Source: an uncultured Candidatus Saccharibacteria bacterium (GTDB taxonomy: Bacteria > Patescibacteriota > Saccharimonadia > Saccharimonadales > Saccharimonadaceae). From it: 15,880 nt of DNA. Under the pieces are notes generated by a model that made no database searches, had not been told where the DNA came from, and saw only the letters and a program-made list of their open reading frames with translations. The translations under genes and the position numbers were made by a program. The DNA lies in assembly GCA_938049075.1 (NCBI GenBank), contig CALICZ010000113.1, positions 1 through 15,880 of the forward strand, given 5' to 3'. Below, piece by piece: positions 7,504 through 14,424 of this stretch (the first letter of the stretch is position 1; the number at the start of each line of letters is the position of its first letter).

Positions 7504-8046
7504 ATGTTTCAATTAGACGATGCTTTTTTGCAAAAAATCGGTATAGCAGACTGGCCACCAGAGGTACAGCAGCGCTTTGTCGACAACTTTCGCCAAGTGC
7601 TGGAGCTGCGCGTTGGCACGGTGCTGAGCGATGGCTTGAGTGAGGTGCAGCTGAATGAGTTTGAGTCGTTTATGAACCAAGACGCTGCGGTCATTACGGC
7701 GTGGATCGACGAGCACGAGCCTGACTACGAGAATGATAGAATATACCAGAGCCAGCGCGAAGCCTACGAGAAAGCGGCAGAGCAGCGTGGTGTGGAGGTA
7801 GACCAGCTGGCACTCTTTGCAGAGTATGCGCAGCTTAAGTGGCTTACCCACAACCGCCCAGACTACACAACTGTCGTGCGTGAGACCTTTGAAGGCCTCG
7901 TGGATCTCGCCAAGGCGGACCCGCAGAAGTTTCTTACCCAAGAGGGCTTGGCCAGTATCTTCCAGAGCAGCGATGCGGCAGGTGGTGATGCACCAGACGA
8001 GCTTGAGGGTGGCCACCCCGACTCTGATGTAGCGCTTGCTGCGTAG
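7504..8046 (+). CDS. DUF5663-like protein (copy 2) with C-terminal extension
   Basis: The protein has 180 residues. ATG 7504 is chosen with GGGAGG 11 bases upstream; the in-frame TTG at 7495 lies only 2 bases after that site. Residues 1-75 (MFQLDDAFLQKIGI, ELRVGTVLSDGLSE, NEFESFMNQ, ITAWIDEHEPDY) form the DUF5663-like domain shared with the protein at 6803. Residues about 80-150 are a second helical region, and the tail (from about 157) is acidic and Gly/Asp-rich, probably disordered. No membrane segment or catalytic motif is seen. It has its own promoter and terminator, so it is a single-gene unit. The function is unknown; the duplication beside the 789-residue protein suggests the three may work together (inference). 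Confidence 0.75.
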   Translation: MFQLDDAFLQKIGIADWPPEVQQRFVDNFRQVLELRVGTVLSDGLSEVQLNEFESFMNQDAAVITAWIDEHEPDYENDRIYQSQREAYEKAAEQRGVEVDQLALFAEYAQLKWLTHNRPDYTTVVRETFEGLVDLAKADPQKFLTQEGLASIFQSSDAAGGDAPDELEGGHPDSDVALAA

Positions 8047-8073
8047 TGATGGTGACAAAGTGAGAACATATAT

Positions 8074-8104
8074 AACCCCTGTGAGTGCAGGGGTTTTGTG
8101 TTTG
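8074..8104 (+). terminator. Intrinsic terminator of the 7504 gene
   Basis: AACCCCTG (8074-8081) and CAGGGGTT (8088-8095) form a perfect 8-pair stem with a 6-base loop, followed by a T-rich tail. It lies 28 bases after the stop codon. Confidence 0.85.
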
Positions 8105-8126
8105 ATTAGCTTCTTTGATTGGCACC

Positions 8127-8238
8127 GCAATATCTCACTGTCGCACCGAAAATGTTCCGGCCAGATAGTAGAAAGAGCTTGTCCGCCTGCCTTGCCGCTG
8201 GCCTCCAGATATTTTCTTGTGCGACAGTGAGATATTGC
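8127..8238 (-). repeat. Copy A of the three-copy structured element, with a perfect 19-pair closing stem
   Basis: Plus-strand arms 8127-8145 and 8220-8238 are perfect reverse complements over 19 bases. Inside are GAAAAT 8148-8153 with ATTTTC 8211-8216, and the hairpin CTGG-CCT-CCAG at 8198-8208. The core between the arms has the same length as in copies B and C and matches B at most positions. Read on the minus strand, it lies downstream of fmt and converges on the terminator of the 7504 gene. The arms are unlike those of the other copies except for a shared CTCAC, so pairing is conserved more than sequence. Confidence 0.75.
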
Positions 8239-8370
8239 ACTAGCTACATACACAAACTGGCTGCCCTTATGGCAGGGAGCGTTAGCTATGTTGCTCTCTA
8301 TTACCTCCAAGATCTTGAGGAGGATAGCAAGTTGCTAGGTTAAGATGGCTGCGACCTAGACCATCTCTCC
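8239..8370. other. Hairpin-rich non-coding stretch, possible structured RNA
   Basis: TAGCTA 8241-8246 can pair with 8283-8288 and encloses CTGCC 8261-8265 with GGCAG 8271-8275. TTGCT 8291-8295 pairs with AGCAA 8326-8330 and encloses CCTC 8304-8307 with GAGG 8317-8320. CTAGGT 8335-8340 pairs with ACCTAG 8354-8359, interleaved with AGATGG 8343-8348 and CCATCT 8361-8366. No convincing ORF with a ribosome site covers it. The strand and function are unknown, and some of these short pairings may be chance. The rest of the gap to 8449 shows nothing definite. Confidence 0.35.
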
Positions 8371-8449
8371 AAGAGGAAGTAGCATAGCGCCAAGAAAGCG
8401 TAAGAAGAGCCTGTGGCTGAGGTTATTCAAGCCTCTATATCTTCACTAC

Positions 8450-9337
8450 TCACACCCGATACCCGCGCAAAAATGCTGCGGCGCTGAGCTCTTTGCCGCT
8501 GGGGGCGATGAGCTGGTCGATGACGAGATAGGCACCGTCGCTGCAGCGTGGATCGAGCGCGGTAGTAGGCGCTGGCGCGGTGTGTGCCTGAGTGATGATA
8601 TACTGCCGCTTGCCCAGCTGGAGGCGAGCCCGTGGGTAGTGATGGTAGGCACGTACCATTGCTTCGGCCGCTGCGGCGGTGTGCTGGGTGGGGTCGATGA
8701 TACCACTGGCTTTGGTGAGGAGTTGGCAGTAGCTCGCAGCCGACTCGTCTTGCGGTGTGGGCTGGAGGCTACCACTCACGATGCGGGGCAGGAGCTGCAC
8801 CAGTGCTTCGCTGCCAAGCTGGCCTAGTGTGTTGTAGAGCTCGAGCTGCTGCTCGTCGCCACGCAGGGGGTGGGTAAGCTGCGCATAGACCGGCCCAGCG
8901 TCCATCGCGGCGCTGAGCTGCATGATGCTGATGCCAGTGGTGGTATCGCGATTGGCAATGGCACCCTCGATCGGTGAGGGGCCGCGGTAATGCGGCAGGA
9001 GTGATGGGTGAAGGTTGATAATCCCTGGAGAGAAGCAGTCGATCACCACCTGGGGGATAATCTTGCCAAAGCTCACCAGGACGCCAACAGGCTGGCCGAG
9101 CGCTTGGATATCGGGGATAATATCGCGCAGTTTGGTGGGCTGCAGCACTGGGATGCCGTGCGCCAGAGCAAGCTGTTTGACTGCCGGCTGTCACAGCTGC
9201 TTGCCGCGCCCGCGCCGGCTATCTGGCTTGGTGATGACCAGCCGAACGGGGAAGCTATGTTCCAGTAGCTGCGCAAGGCTGATGGCGCTAAAGTCTTCAG
9301 TCCCAAAGAATACGATTGGTCTTGATATGCTCGTCAT
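8450..9337 (-). pseudogene. fmt: Methionyl-tRNA formyltransferase, interrupted by an in-frame TGA at codon 49
   Basis: The enzyme transfers a formyl group from 10-formyl-THF to Met-tRNAfMet. Reading from ATG 9337 through TGA 9193-9191 gives 295 codons in one frame. Before the stop: IVFFGTEDFSAISLA and KPDSRRGRGKQL. After it: QPAVKQLALAHGIPVLQP. E. coli Fmt has KKLMPSPVK at this place, so the alignment needs no indel and the TGA replaces one residue. Counting through it puts the catalytic residues at N108, H110 and D146, as in E. coli, with INLHPSLLPHYRG intact. The C-terminus is normal and also ends in TGA (8452-8450). The start overlaps def by 41 bases. It may be a fresh nonsense mutation, a sequencing error or a readthrough site; a downstream restart would lack the N-terminal part of the formyl-donor domain. 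Confidence 0.88.
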
Positions 9338-9875
9338 AATCAACTGGTTGGAGCTCGCCCTTCTCATCGAGCTGATAAAATGCGCTGGTATCATCGCGAA
9401 TGCGGTCAATAAATACAATGCCATTACAGTGGTCAATCTCGTGCTGTAGCACTCGCGCTAAGAAGCCGTCGGCCTTGAGGCGGATGGTATTGCCATTGAT
9501 ATCGAGCGCCTTGACCCGGACGCGGCTGTAGCGTGGCACTTTGCCATAGATTCGGCCTGACACGCTGAGGCAGCCCTCATAGTCACTGATTAGCTCGCCC
9601 TCATATTTGACAATCTCTGGGTTAATGAGGGGGATGAAGGTGCGGTTGTCTTTGTCGTCGAAGTCTTCGCGTACAATAACAACTCGCTCTAGCTGATCGA
9701 TCTGCACTGCCGCCAGTGCTGCACTGATCTCGTGTGGACGTGAATTCTCCCAGTCGATGCTGGCGCTGGTCATGTCAGCCACCAGCTGGCGCGTCTCGTC
9801 GGTAATAACATGCACCCGCTGCGACTTCTGGCGCAGGTGCGGGTTGGGTAGGGTAATAATAGCGTCTTTTTTCAT
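9297..9875 (-). CDS. def: Peptide deformylase
   Basis: The protein has 192 residues. It removes the N-formyl group from nascent proteins at the ribosome exit. Motif 2 EGCLS supplies the metal ligand C102; motif 3 QHEIDH supplies H145, catalytic E146 and H149. Motif 1, normally GxGxAAxQ, is SAALAAVQ at 51-58: both glycines are replaced, while the AA and Q58 remain. I recall a similar ALAAVQ motif from Saccharibacteria deformylases, so this is probably a lineage trait and not inactivation. ATG 9875 is chosen because MKKDAIITLPNP is the natural family start. TATAAT ends only 7 bases before it, so the mRNA is probably leaderless. It is first in an operon with fmt. Confidence 0.94.
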   Translation of the reverse strand: MKKDAIITLPNPHLRQKSQRVHVITDETRQLVADMTSASIDWENSRPHEISAALAAVQIDQLERVVIVREDFDDKDNRTFIPLINPEIVKYEGELISDYEGCLSVSGRIYGKVPRYSRVRVKALDINGNTIRLKADGFLARVLQHEIDHCNGIVFIDRIRDDTSAFYQLDEKGELQPVDYDEHIKTNRILWD

Positions 9876-9891
9876 TAGCTTTATTATAGCA
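9876..9891 (-). promoter_or_regulatory. Extended -10 promoter of def-fmt, predicted leaderless start
   Basis: On the minus strand TGCTATAAT (9891-9883) contains an extended TGn element and a perfect -10. Exactly seven bases (9882-9876) separate it from ATG 9875, so transcription would begin at or next to the start codon. No good -35 is seen at the normal distance, as expected for extended -10 promoters. There is no room for a ribosome binding site. Confidence 0.7.
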
Positions 9892-9950
9892 GATGGTGGA
9901 TGGGGTGGGCGAGTGGGGTGTGGCGAGAAATACCAAAACCTCACGAACAC

Positions 9951-10064
9951 TCCTGCAATAACCCACCGCACCGAAAATGTTCCGGCCAGATGGAAGAGGG
10001 AGCTTATCCGCTGGCTTTATCGCTGGCCTCCAGATATTTTCTTGTTCGGTGAGTTATTACAGGA
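9951..10064 (-). repeat. Copy B of the three-copy structured element
   Basis: Arms 9951-9970 and 10045-10064 pair at 17 of 20 positions by Watson-Crick. Two of the three exceptions are G-U if the minus strand is transcribed, but C-A on the plus strand. Inside are GAAAAT 9973-9978 with ATTTTC 10036-10041, and the hairpin CTGG-CCT-CCAG at 10023-10033. The core aligns without gaps to copy A. It sits between the priA 3' end and the def promoter, in the same orientation as both genes, so a priA transcript could include it. Confidence 0.75.
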
Positions 10065-10096
10065 GCTCGGAATTATGCATGGTTGTGAGATTTGAC

Positions 10097-10122
10097 GGTA
10101 GATAATTGTGGTCAGATCTACC
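10097..10122 (-). terminator. Hairpin at the 3' end of priA, possible terminator
   Basis: GGTAGAT 10097-10103 pairs with ATCTACC 10116-10122 over seven pairs; the stem begins at the last base of the priA stop codon. There is no T-run on the minus strand, so termination is doubtful. Confidence 0.3.
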
Positions 10123-12062
10123 TACAATAGCGACTGTGGGTCGATATCCACCTGCCAATGTTTAGTGGGCATGTCGGCAATAACAGCGAGGAGGTCGCGG
10201 CGTTGGGTGGCTTTGATGATAAGCTGCCAGCGGTAGGTGTTGCGCAGCCGCTCGTGGAAGGCGGGCGTGGGGCCAAGGATGCTTACTTCGGGGTGGTGCT
10301 GGCGAATATGCTGAGCGAGTGCTTGGCTGTTGCGAATGGCGGCTGCCTCCGTCTTGTACACGCACGTGAGCTTGAGTAGGTGGACGAAGGGCGGGAACTG
10401 CCCACGGCGGCGCTTGGCCAAGGCTTGGTGATAAAACGCGGTATAATCCTGAGCCAGGCCAGCCTGAATCACTGGGTGCTGGGGCTGATATGCTTGCACC
10501 ACCACTGTAGTGGCGTGAGCAGAGCGCCCCACTCGCCCCACCACTTGGGCAAGCAGCTCGAAGATGCGCTCGTTGGTGGTGTAATCGGGCAAAGCCAGGC
10601 CAGCATCGGCTTGGATCACCCCAACGGTGCGCAGCTGCGGCAGGTCGAGCCCCTTGGCTACCACCTGCGTGCCAATGATAATATTGGCGGTGCCATCATA
10701 GAGGGCTTGGTATTGCTGCTCGAGGCTGCTTGTGCTACTGCTGTCGCCATCAAAGCGAACAATACGCGCCTGGGGCCAGCGCGCTGCCACCTCTGCCTCG
10801 ATGAGCTTCGTCCCAATCCCGCGGTGGACGATATCAGTGCTATGGCAGGTGGGGCACATCGTTGGCACTGTGGTGTGGTAGCCACAGATATGGCACTGCA
10901 GCTGGTGGCGGTCGGCATGGAGGGTGAGCGGCACAAAGCAGCGTGGGCACTCGGCTGCCCAGCCGCAGTTGGTGCAGAGCGATACATTGGCGCTGCCACG
11001 GCGGTTATGAAAAAGCAGGATCTGCTGATCCGCCGCAAGTGTGGTATCAATGGCGGCGATAAGCTGATTTGACAAAAAGCGATGCTGGGTGAGGTTGCTC
11101 CGCTGGGTGAGGTTGACCAGCTGAATGGTGGGGGCGATAGCCTCAGGCCGAGCTTTGCTCGGTAGGGTAGCGATCGGCCGCTTGGCTTTTTGCGCTAGAT
11201 AATACTCGCTGACCAGCGGTGTGGCTGACCCCTGCACCACGGTCGCACCATGGTGCTGAGCTAGCACACTCGCGGCCCGCAGCGCCGAGTAGCGGGGGGA
11301 TTTGTCTTGCTTGTAGCTGGCCTCGTGTGCTTCGTCGATGATGATATATCCCAGCTGCTGCAGCGGTAAGAAGAGGGCAGAACGTGGGCCAATTGCCACC
11401 CGAGGCTGCGGACTCGTGAGGGCAGCGAGCCAGGCACGGTGGCGCTCGGCCTCTGTCTGGCGTGAGTGAGTGAGGATGATATCGGCAAAGTGTTGCCGAA
11501 ACTCCGCCACCAGCTGGGGCGTGAGGGCGATCTCTGGCACGAGGACAATCACCGACTGGCCTGCAGCCAAAGCGTGGCGCGCAAGCTCGATATACACTGC
11601 TGTTTTGCCGCTACCTGTCACACCGTGAAGCAGTACTGTGCCAGGGCTGGCTTGGCGAATAGTGTGAACGGCCTCTTCTTGCTGTAGATTGAGTGAGAAG
11701 GTGGGCGTGCGGCGCTGTGGCGGTGGGCTGGCAGGGCGGCGCGGCGTGCGGCGCTGCTTGGCAATGCCAGCTGGTAGCACTGTCTGTAACACAGTGGCGA
11801 GGTGCGTGGCATAATAATCGCTCAGCCATTGGCTCGTCGCTAATAGGGGAGCAGGCAGCGGTGGCAGTGGCACGATGGCATCAAGCGGCTTGGTAGTATA
11901 TGTCGGCTTTCTGGCGCGCGTTATGATGATGCCTACCACTTGCTGCGCACCAACGCTCACTTGCACCACCTGGCCTAGTGGCAACACGTCTGCCCAGTGG
12001 TAGGTGAAGCTCTTGCTGGCAGCGCGGATGATCTTGAGCGGCGCAACTTCGTAATAGTGCAT
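10122..12062 (-). CDS. priA: Primosomal replication restart helicase PriA
   Basis: The protein has 646 residues, slightly short of E. coli PriA (732). It is a 3'-5' superfamily 2 helicase that recognises stalled forks and reloads the replicative helicase. An N-terminal DNA-binding domain (about 1-100) is followed by Walker A GVTGSGKT 147-154 and DEAH 243-246. A zinc-binding insert has four CxxC pairs at C363/366, C372/375, C390/393 and C403/406. The second helicase lobe contains TQVVAKGLDLP and QVVGRVGR (usually QVAGRAGR), then a C-terminal domain (LGPTPAFHERLRNTYRWQLIIK). ATG 12062 gives the natural family start and lies 7 bases after TATAAT. It ends with TAG. It is divergent from the winged-helix/recJ operon. 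Confidence 0.96.
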   Translation of the reverse strand: MHYYEVAPLKIIRAASKSFTYHWADVLPLGQVVQVSVGAQQVVGIIITRARKPTYTTKPLDAIVPLPPLPAPLLATSQWLSDYYATHLATVLQTVLPAGIAKQRRTPRRPASPPPQRRTPTFSLNLQQEEAVHTIRQASPGTVLLHGVTGSGKTAVYIELARHALAAGQSVIVLVPEIALTPQLVAEFRQHFADIILTHSRQTEAERHRAWLAALTSPQPRVAIGPRSALFLPLQQLGYIIIDEAHEASYKQDKSPRYSALRAASVLAQHHGATVVQGSATPLVSEYYLAQKAKRPIATLPSKARPEAIAPTIQLVNLTQRSNLTQHRFLSNQLIAAIDTTLAADQQILLFHNRRGSANVSLCTNCGWAAECPRCFVPLTLHADRHQLQCHICGYHTTVPTMCPTCHSTDIVHRGIGTKLIEAEVAARWPQARIVRFDGDSSSTSSLEQQYQALYDGTANIIIGTQVVAKGLDLPQLRTVGVIQADAGLALPDYTTNERIFELLAQVVGRVGRSAHATTVVVQAYQPQHPVIQAGLAQDYTAFYHQALAKRRRGQFPPFVHLLKLTCVYKTEAAAIRNSQALAQHIRQHHPEVSILGPTPAFHERLRNTYRWQLIIKATQRRDLLAVIADMPTKHWQVDIDPQSLL

Positions 12063-12075
12063 AGGGTTTATTATA
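12063..12075 (-). promoter_or_regulatory. -10 element of priA, predicted leaderless start
   Basis: On the minus strand TATAAT (12075-12070) is followed by exactly seven bases and then ATG 12062, the same spacing as at def. No good -35 and no TGn extension are seen, so this call is weaker than for def. There is no space for a ribosome site. Confidence 0.55.
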
Positions 12076-12156
12076 CCCGACAGTAGACAGCCGTGCAGGG
12101 GCTTGCCTCCCCGTCGCTACTTCACCTGAGTGACGTGCAAAACGTGCACATCAATC

Positions 12157-12185
12157 TTGCTCGCTCCGCCCAAAGCTGGTATGAT
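12157..12185 (+). promoter_or_regulatory. Distal promoter upstream of the winged-helix/recJ operon
   Basis: TTGCTC 12157-12162, a 17-base spacer and TATGAT 12180-12185 with TGG directly before it (extended -10). A transcript would begin near 12192 and carry the hammerhead-like stretch 12199-12249 in its leader. Confidence 0.55.
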
Positions 12186-12198
12186 AAAAAGCAGACAC

Positions 12199-12249
12199 GT
12201 GTGTCGTGTGGATGGTTGATGAGTCGCAGTTGCGAGAGACGAAACGCAC
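12199..12249 (+). ncRNA. Hammerhead-ribozyme-like motif, incomplete
   Basis: TTGATGAG (12216-12223) resembles box CUGAUGAG with C3 changed to U. GTC/GAC (12223-12225 with 12238-12240) gives a minimal stem II. CGAAA follows at 12240-12244. ACGCAC (12244-12249) pairs with GTGTGT (12199-12204), with one wobble, as stem III, placing C12205 as the cleavage base of a GUC. Stem I is missing: the ten bases 12206-12215 cannot form a hairpin. So it is either a decayed ribozyme or a coincidence. Confidence 0.2.
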
Positions 12250-12268
12250 AATCAATTGGTGGGTGGTC

Positions 12269-12298
12269 TTGCCAAATTACCATCAAAAAGTGTAGAAT
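12269..12298 (+). promoter_or_regulatory. Proximal promoter of the winged-helix/recJ operon
   Basis: TTGCCA 12269-12274, an 18-base spacer and TAGAAT 12293-12298. The start codon at 12352 follows a leader of about 47 bases with ribosome site AAGGGAA just before it. Confidence 0.6.
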
Positions 12299-12351
12299 AA
12301 AAAGCAACAGTTGAGTAGAGGTAACGGAAGCGAGAATTCGCTAAGGGAAGC

Positions 12352-12654
12352 ATGTTAGAAACGTTTATTACATCACGGGTGCGGCGCAAAATCATTGTGG
12401 TCTATGCTAAGTATCCGGAGTTCCACACCCATGTCCGCGGCTTGGCGAAGTTGATCAAAGAAGACCCGGGCAATATCCAGCGCGAGCTTAAGAATCTCGA
12501 GAAAGCTGGTTTTTTGATGGCCGAAAAACAGGGTAATACCAAAATGTATTATACGAACAAACAATATATTTTCTTCAAAGAATTGCAGAGCATGGTGATC
12601 AAATCCTCGCAGCAGCAAAAGGGTCAACAAGCGGCGGATACTGTGCAGCTCTGA
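12352..12654 (+). CDS. Small winged-helix DNA-binding protein
   Basis: The protein has 100 residues. Residues about 1-75 follow the ArsR/MarR-like winged-helix pattern: SRVRRKIIVVYAKYPEFHTHVRGLAKLI, then the recognition-helix region GNIQRELKNLEKAGFL and a wing with GNTKMYYTNKQY. The C-terminal 25 residues are Gln-rich. Family knowledge: such single-domain proteins usually regulate transcription, often of their own operon. No metal-binding Cys pair is visible. AAGGGAA lies close before ATG 12352. Its TGA stop overlaps the recJ start (TGATG at 12652-12656), so the two are translationally coupled. The pairing suggests control of recJ or of the divergent priA, which is inference. Confidence 0.8.
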   Translation: MLETFITSRVRRKIIVVYAKYPEFHTHVRGLAKLIKEDPGNIQRELKNLEKAGFLMAEKQGNTKMYYTNKQYIFFKELQSMVIKSSQQQKGQQAADTVQL

Positions 12655-14291
12655 TGAGTTTATTTGCACAGATATTAGCGGCGCGGGGCTTGCATGGAGT
12701 AGCTGCTGAGGAGTTTTTACACCCCGATTATGACGCTAAGCCCGATCCATTCCTGCTCTCCCAGATGCAGATGGCGGTGGATCGCTTAGTGCAGGCGCAC
12801 CAGCGGCGCGAAACAATCGTGATTTATGGCGATTATGATATCGACGGCCTCAGTGCGACGGCCTTGCTGCTCGATGCCTTTGCCAGCTTTGGCTTCGCCA
12901 CAGTGGAAGCCTTTATTCCTAATCGCTTCGTAGAGGGTTATGGTATGACCAAAGGTGCGGTGGACAAGGTGGCGGCGATGGGGGCGCAGCTCATCGTCAC
13001 GGTGGACTGCGGCAGCCTCTGCCATGAGGAAATTGCCTATGCTAAGGAGCGTTACGACATCGACACAGTGGTGACTGACCACCACAACATAGCACCGACT
13101 CGTCCACCGGCCATCGCCACGGTTAATCCAAAGTATGACGATCACCGCTACCCCTTCCGTGACCTCTGTGGGGCAGGTGTGGCTTTTAAGCTCGTCCAGG
13201 CGCTGCAGACCGTGCTGCCGGGCTTGCCAGCTGGCTACGAGAAGTGGTTGCTGGACTTGGTAGCGCTGGGTACGGTGTGCGACATAGTGTCGCTACAGAA
13301 TGAGAACCGCGCCAATGTGTACTGGGGGCTCGAGGTACTGAGAAAGCAGCGCCGCCCTGGCCTCAAGGCACTGCTGGCGGTGGCTGGTGTGCAGCCAGCC
13401 CAGATTACCGCTCGGACGCTCGGTTTTGGTCTTGGCCCGCGCATGAATGCGGCAGGACGATTGGCATCGGCTGAGTATGCCCTCGATATGCTGCGAGCGC
13501 GCGATGGTTTGGCGGCGCTTGAGGCGGCTCAGCAATTGGATCGCTTCAATACCGAGCGCAAAGCCATCCAACAGGCCATCTACGACGAAGCTTGCCAGCA
13601 GGCCGAGCGCTATACCGCCGACCCCGTCCTCGTCGTCAGCCAGCAGGGGTGGAACCATGGCGTGATTGGGATTGTGGCATCCAAGCTGGTAGAGGCGTAC
13701 CACAAGCCAGTCTTTATCATTGGTGAGCGGGGTGAGACGGCAACAGGTAGTGCGCGTAGCTTTGGCGATTTTTCGGCAGAGCGGGCAGTGCGCGCTGCCG
13801 ATGATGTCATTCTACGTGGCGGTGGTCATGCGGCAGCGGCTGGTGTGACACTCGAGACGCGGCAGATCGGCGCCTTTCGCCAGCGAGTGAACGACTACTA
13901 CCGCTCGCTCCATCTCTCCGACCAAACACACTACCTCTTGCCGCAGGCTGATGTGGTGATTGATGATCTATCAGAGGTAACAGAGCAGCTGGTGGCCGAT
14001 ATTGCCCGCCTTGAGCCCTTTGGCAATGGCAACCCAGAGCCTGTTTTGCAGCTGCGCCGCGGTGCTGTCTCACAGGTACGCCACATGGGCAGCGATGGGC
14101 AGCACATTAAGCTTACCGTGCAGGATGGGCAAGGCACAACGCTGCAACTATTAGCCTTCAACGCGCCACCGAACTTCGTACGCCAGCCGGGCGATATCAT
14201 CTCGGCTTGGTTCCAACCCACCATCAACGACTGGCGTGGCATGCGCAGTGTAGAAGGGCGGTTGCTCCATGTAGAGCTGATGGATGAGTAG
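12654..14291 (+). CDS. recJ: Single-stranded-DNA-specific exonuclease RecJ
   Basis: The protein has 545 residues, close to E. coli RecJ (577). It is a 5'-3' exonuclease on single-stranded DNA in recombination and mismatch/excision repair. DHH-family motifs: DYDIDG 60-65, VDCG soon after residue 115, DHH 142-144; then GPRMNAAGRL and the DHHA1 signature GGGHAAAAG from 389. The C-terminal OB-fold (LEPFGNGNPEPVLQL onward) binds DNA. The metal-binding Asp/His set looks intact. The start overlaps the upstream winged-helix stop by one base, and no separate ribosome site is evident, so it relies on coupling. The terminator at 14359 closes the operon. Confidence 0.95.
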   Translation: MSLFAQILAARGLHGVAAEEFLHPDYDAKPDPFLLSQMQMAVDRLVQAHQRRETIVIYGDYDIDGLSATALLLDAFASFGFATVEAFIPNRFVEGYGMTKGAVDKVAAMGAQLIVTVDCGSLCHEEIAYAKERYDIDTVVTDHHNIAPTRPPAIATVNPKYDDHRYPFRDLCGAGVAFKLVQALQTVLPGLPAGYEKWLLDLVALGTVCDIVSLQNENRANVYWGLEVLRKQRRPGLKALLAVAGVQPAQITARTLGFGLGPRMNAAGRLASAEYALDMLRARDGLAALEAAQQLDRFNTERKAIQQAIYDEACQQAERYTADPVLVVSQQGWNHGVIGIVASKLVEAYHKPVFIIGERGETATGSARSFGDFSAERAVRAADDVILRGGGHAAAAGVTLETRQIGAFRQRVNDYYRSLHLSDQTHYLLPQADVVIDDLSEVTEQLVADIARLEPFGNGNPEPVLQLRRGAVSQVRHMGSDGQHIKLTVQDGQGTTLQLLAFNAPPNFVRQPGDIISAWFQPTINDWRGMRSVEGRLLHVELMDE

Positions 14292-14358
14292 CGTCGCATA
14301 GCTGGTAGTGCTCGATATCACGGATTTATAAAGCCAAAGATTTTAATTATTCTAAAGC

Positions 14359-14383
14359 ACACTCTGCCTGAGGGTGTTTTTCT
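14359..14383 (+). terminator. Intrinsic terminator of recJ
   Basis: ACACTCT 14359-14365 and AGGGTGT 14371-14377 form a 7-pair stem with one T-G wobble and a 5-base loop, followed by TTTTC. It lies 68 bases after the stop codon. Confidence 0.75.
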
Positions 14384-14424
14384 TGAGAGTTGGCGGTGAG
14401 GTTTTGAAGGCAGGGTAGCGTAGT

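Noticed and set aside
8127..8238. The element as a miniature transposon (MITE) with terminal inverted repeats.
   Set aside because: Arms differ in sequence between copies apart from a short CTCAC, no flanking target duplication is seen, and the core is what is conserved. Not fully excluded.
8119..8343. A plus-strand ORF across copy A, with similar peptides (KMFRPD...LQIFSC) readable across copies B and C.
   Set aside because: The shared peptide follows from the conserved element core. The frames run through the palindromic arms, lack ribosome sites and have unrelated ends, and the pair-preserving changes fit RNA better than protein selection.
9191..9436. TGA read as a sense codon (Gly or Trp code) to rescue fmt.
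   Set aside because: TGA ends fmt itself, the winged-helix gene (TGATG overlap with recJ) and the 6803 gene at natural C-termini, and Trp is encoded by TGG throughout.
10380..11072. A 230-residue plus-strand ORF inside priA.
   Set aside because: It is a shadow of the strongly supported priA gene on the other strand.
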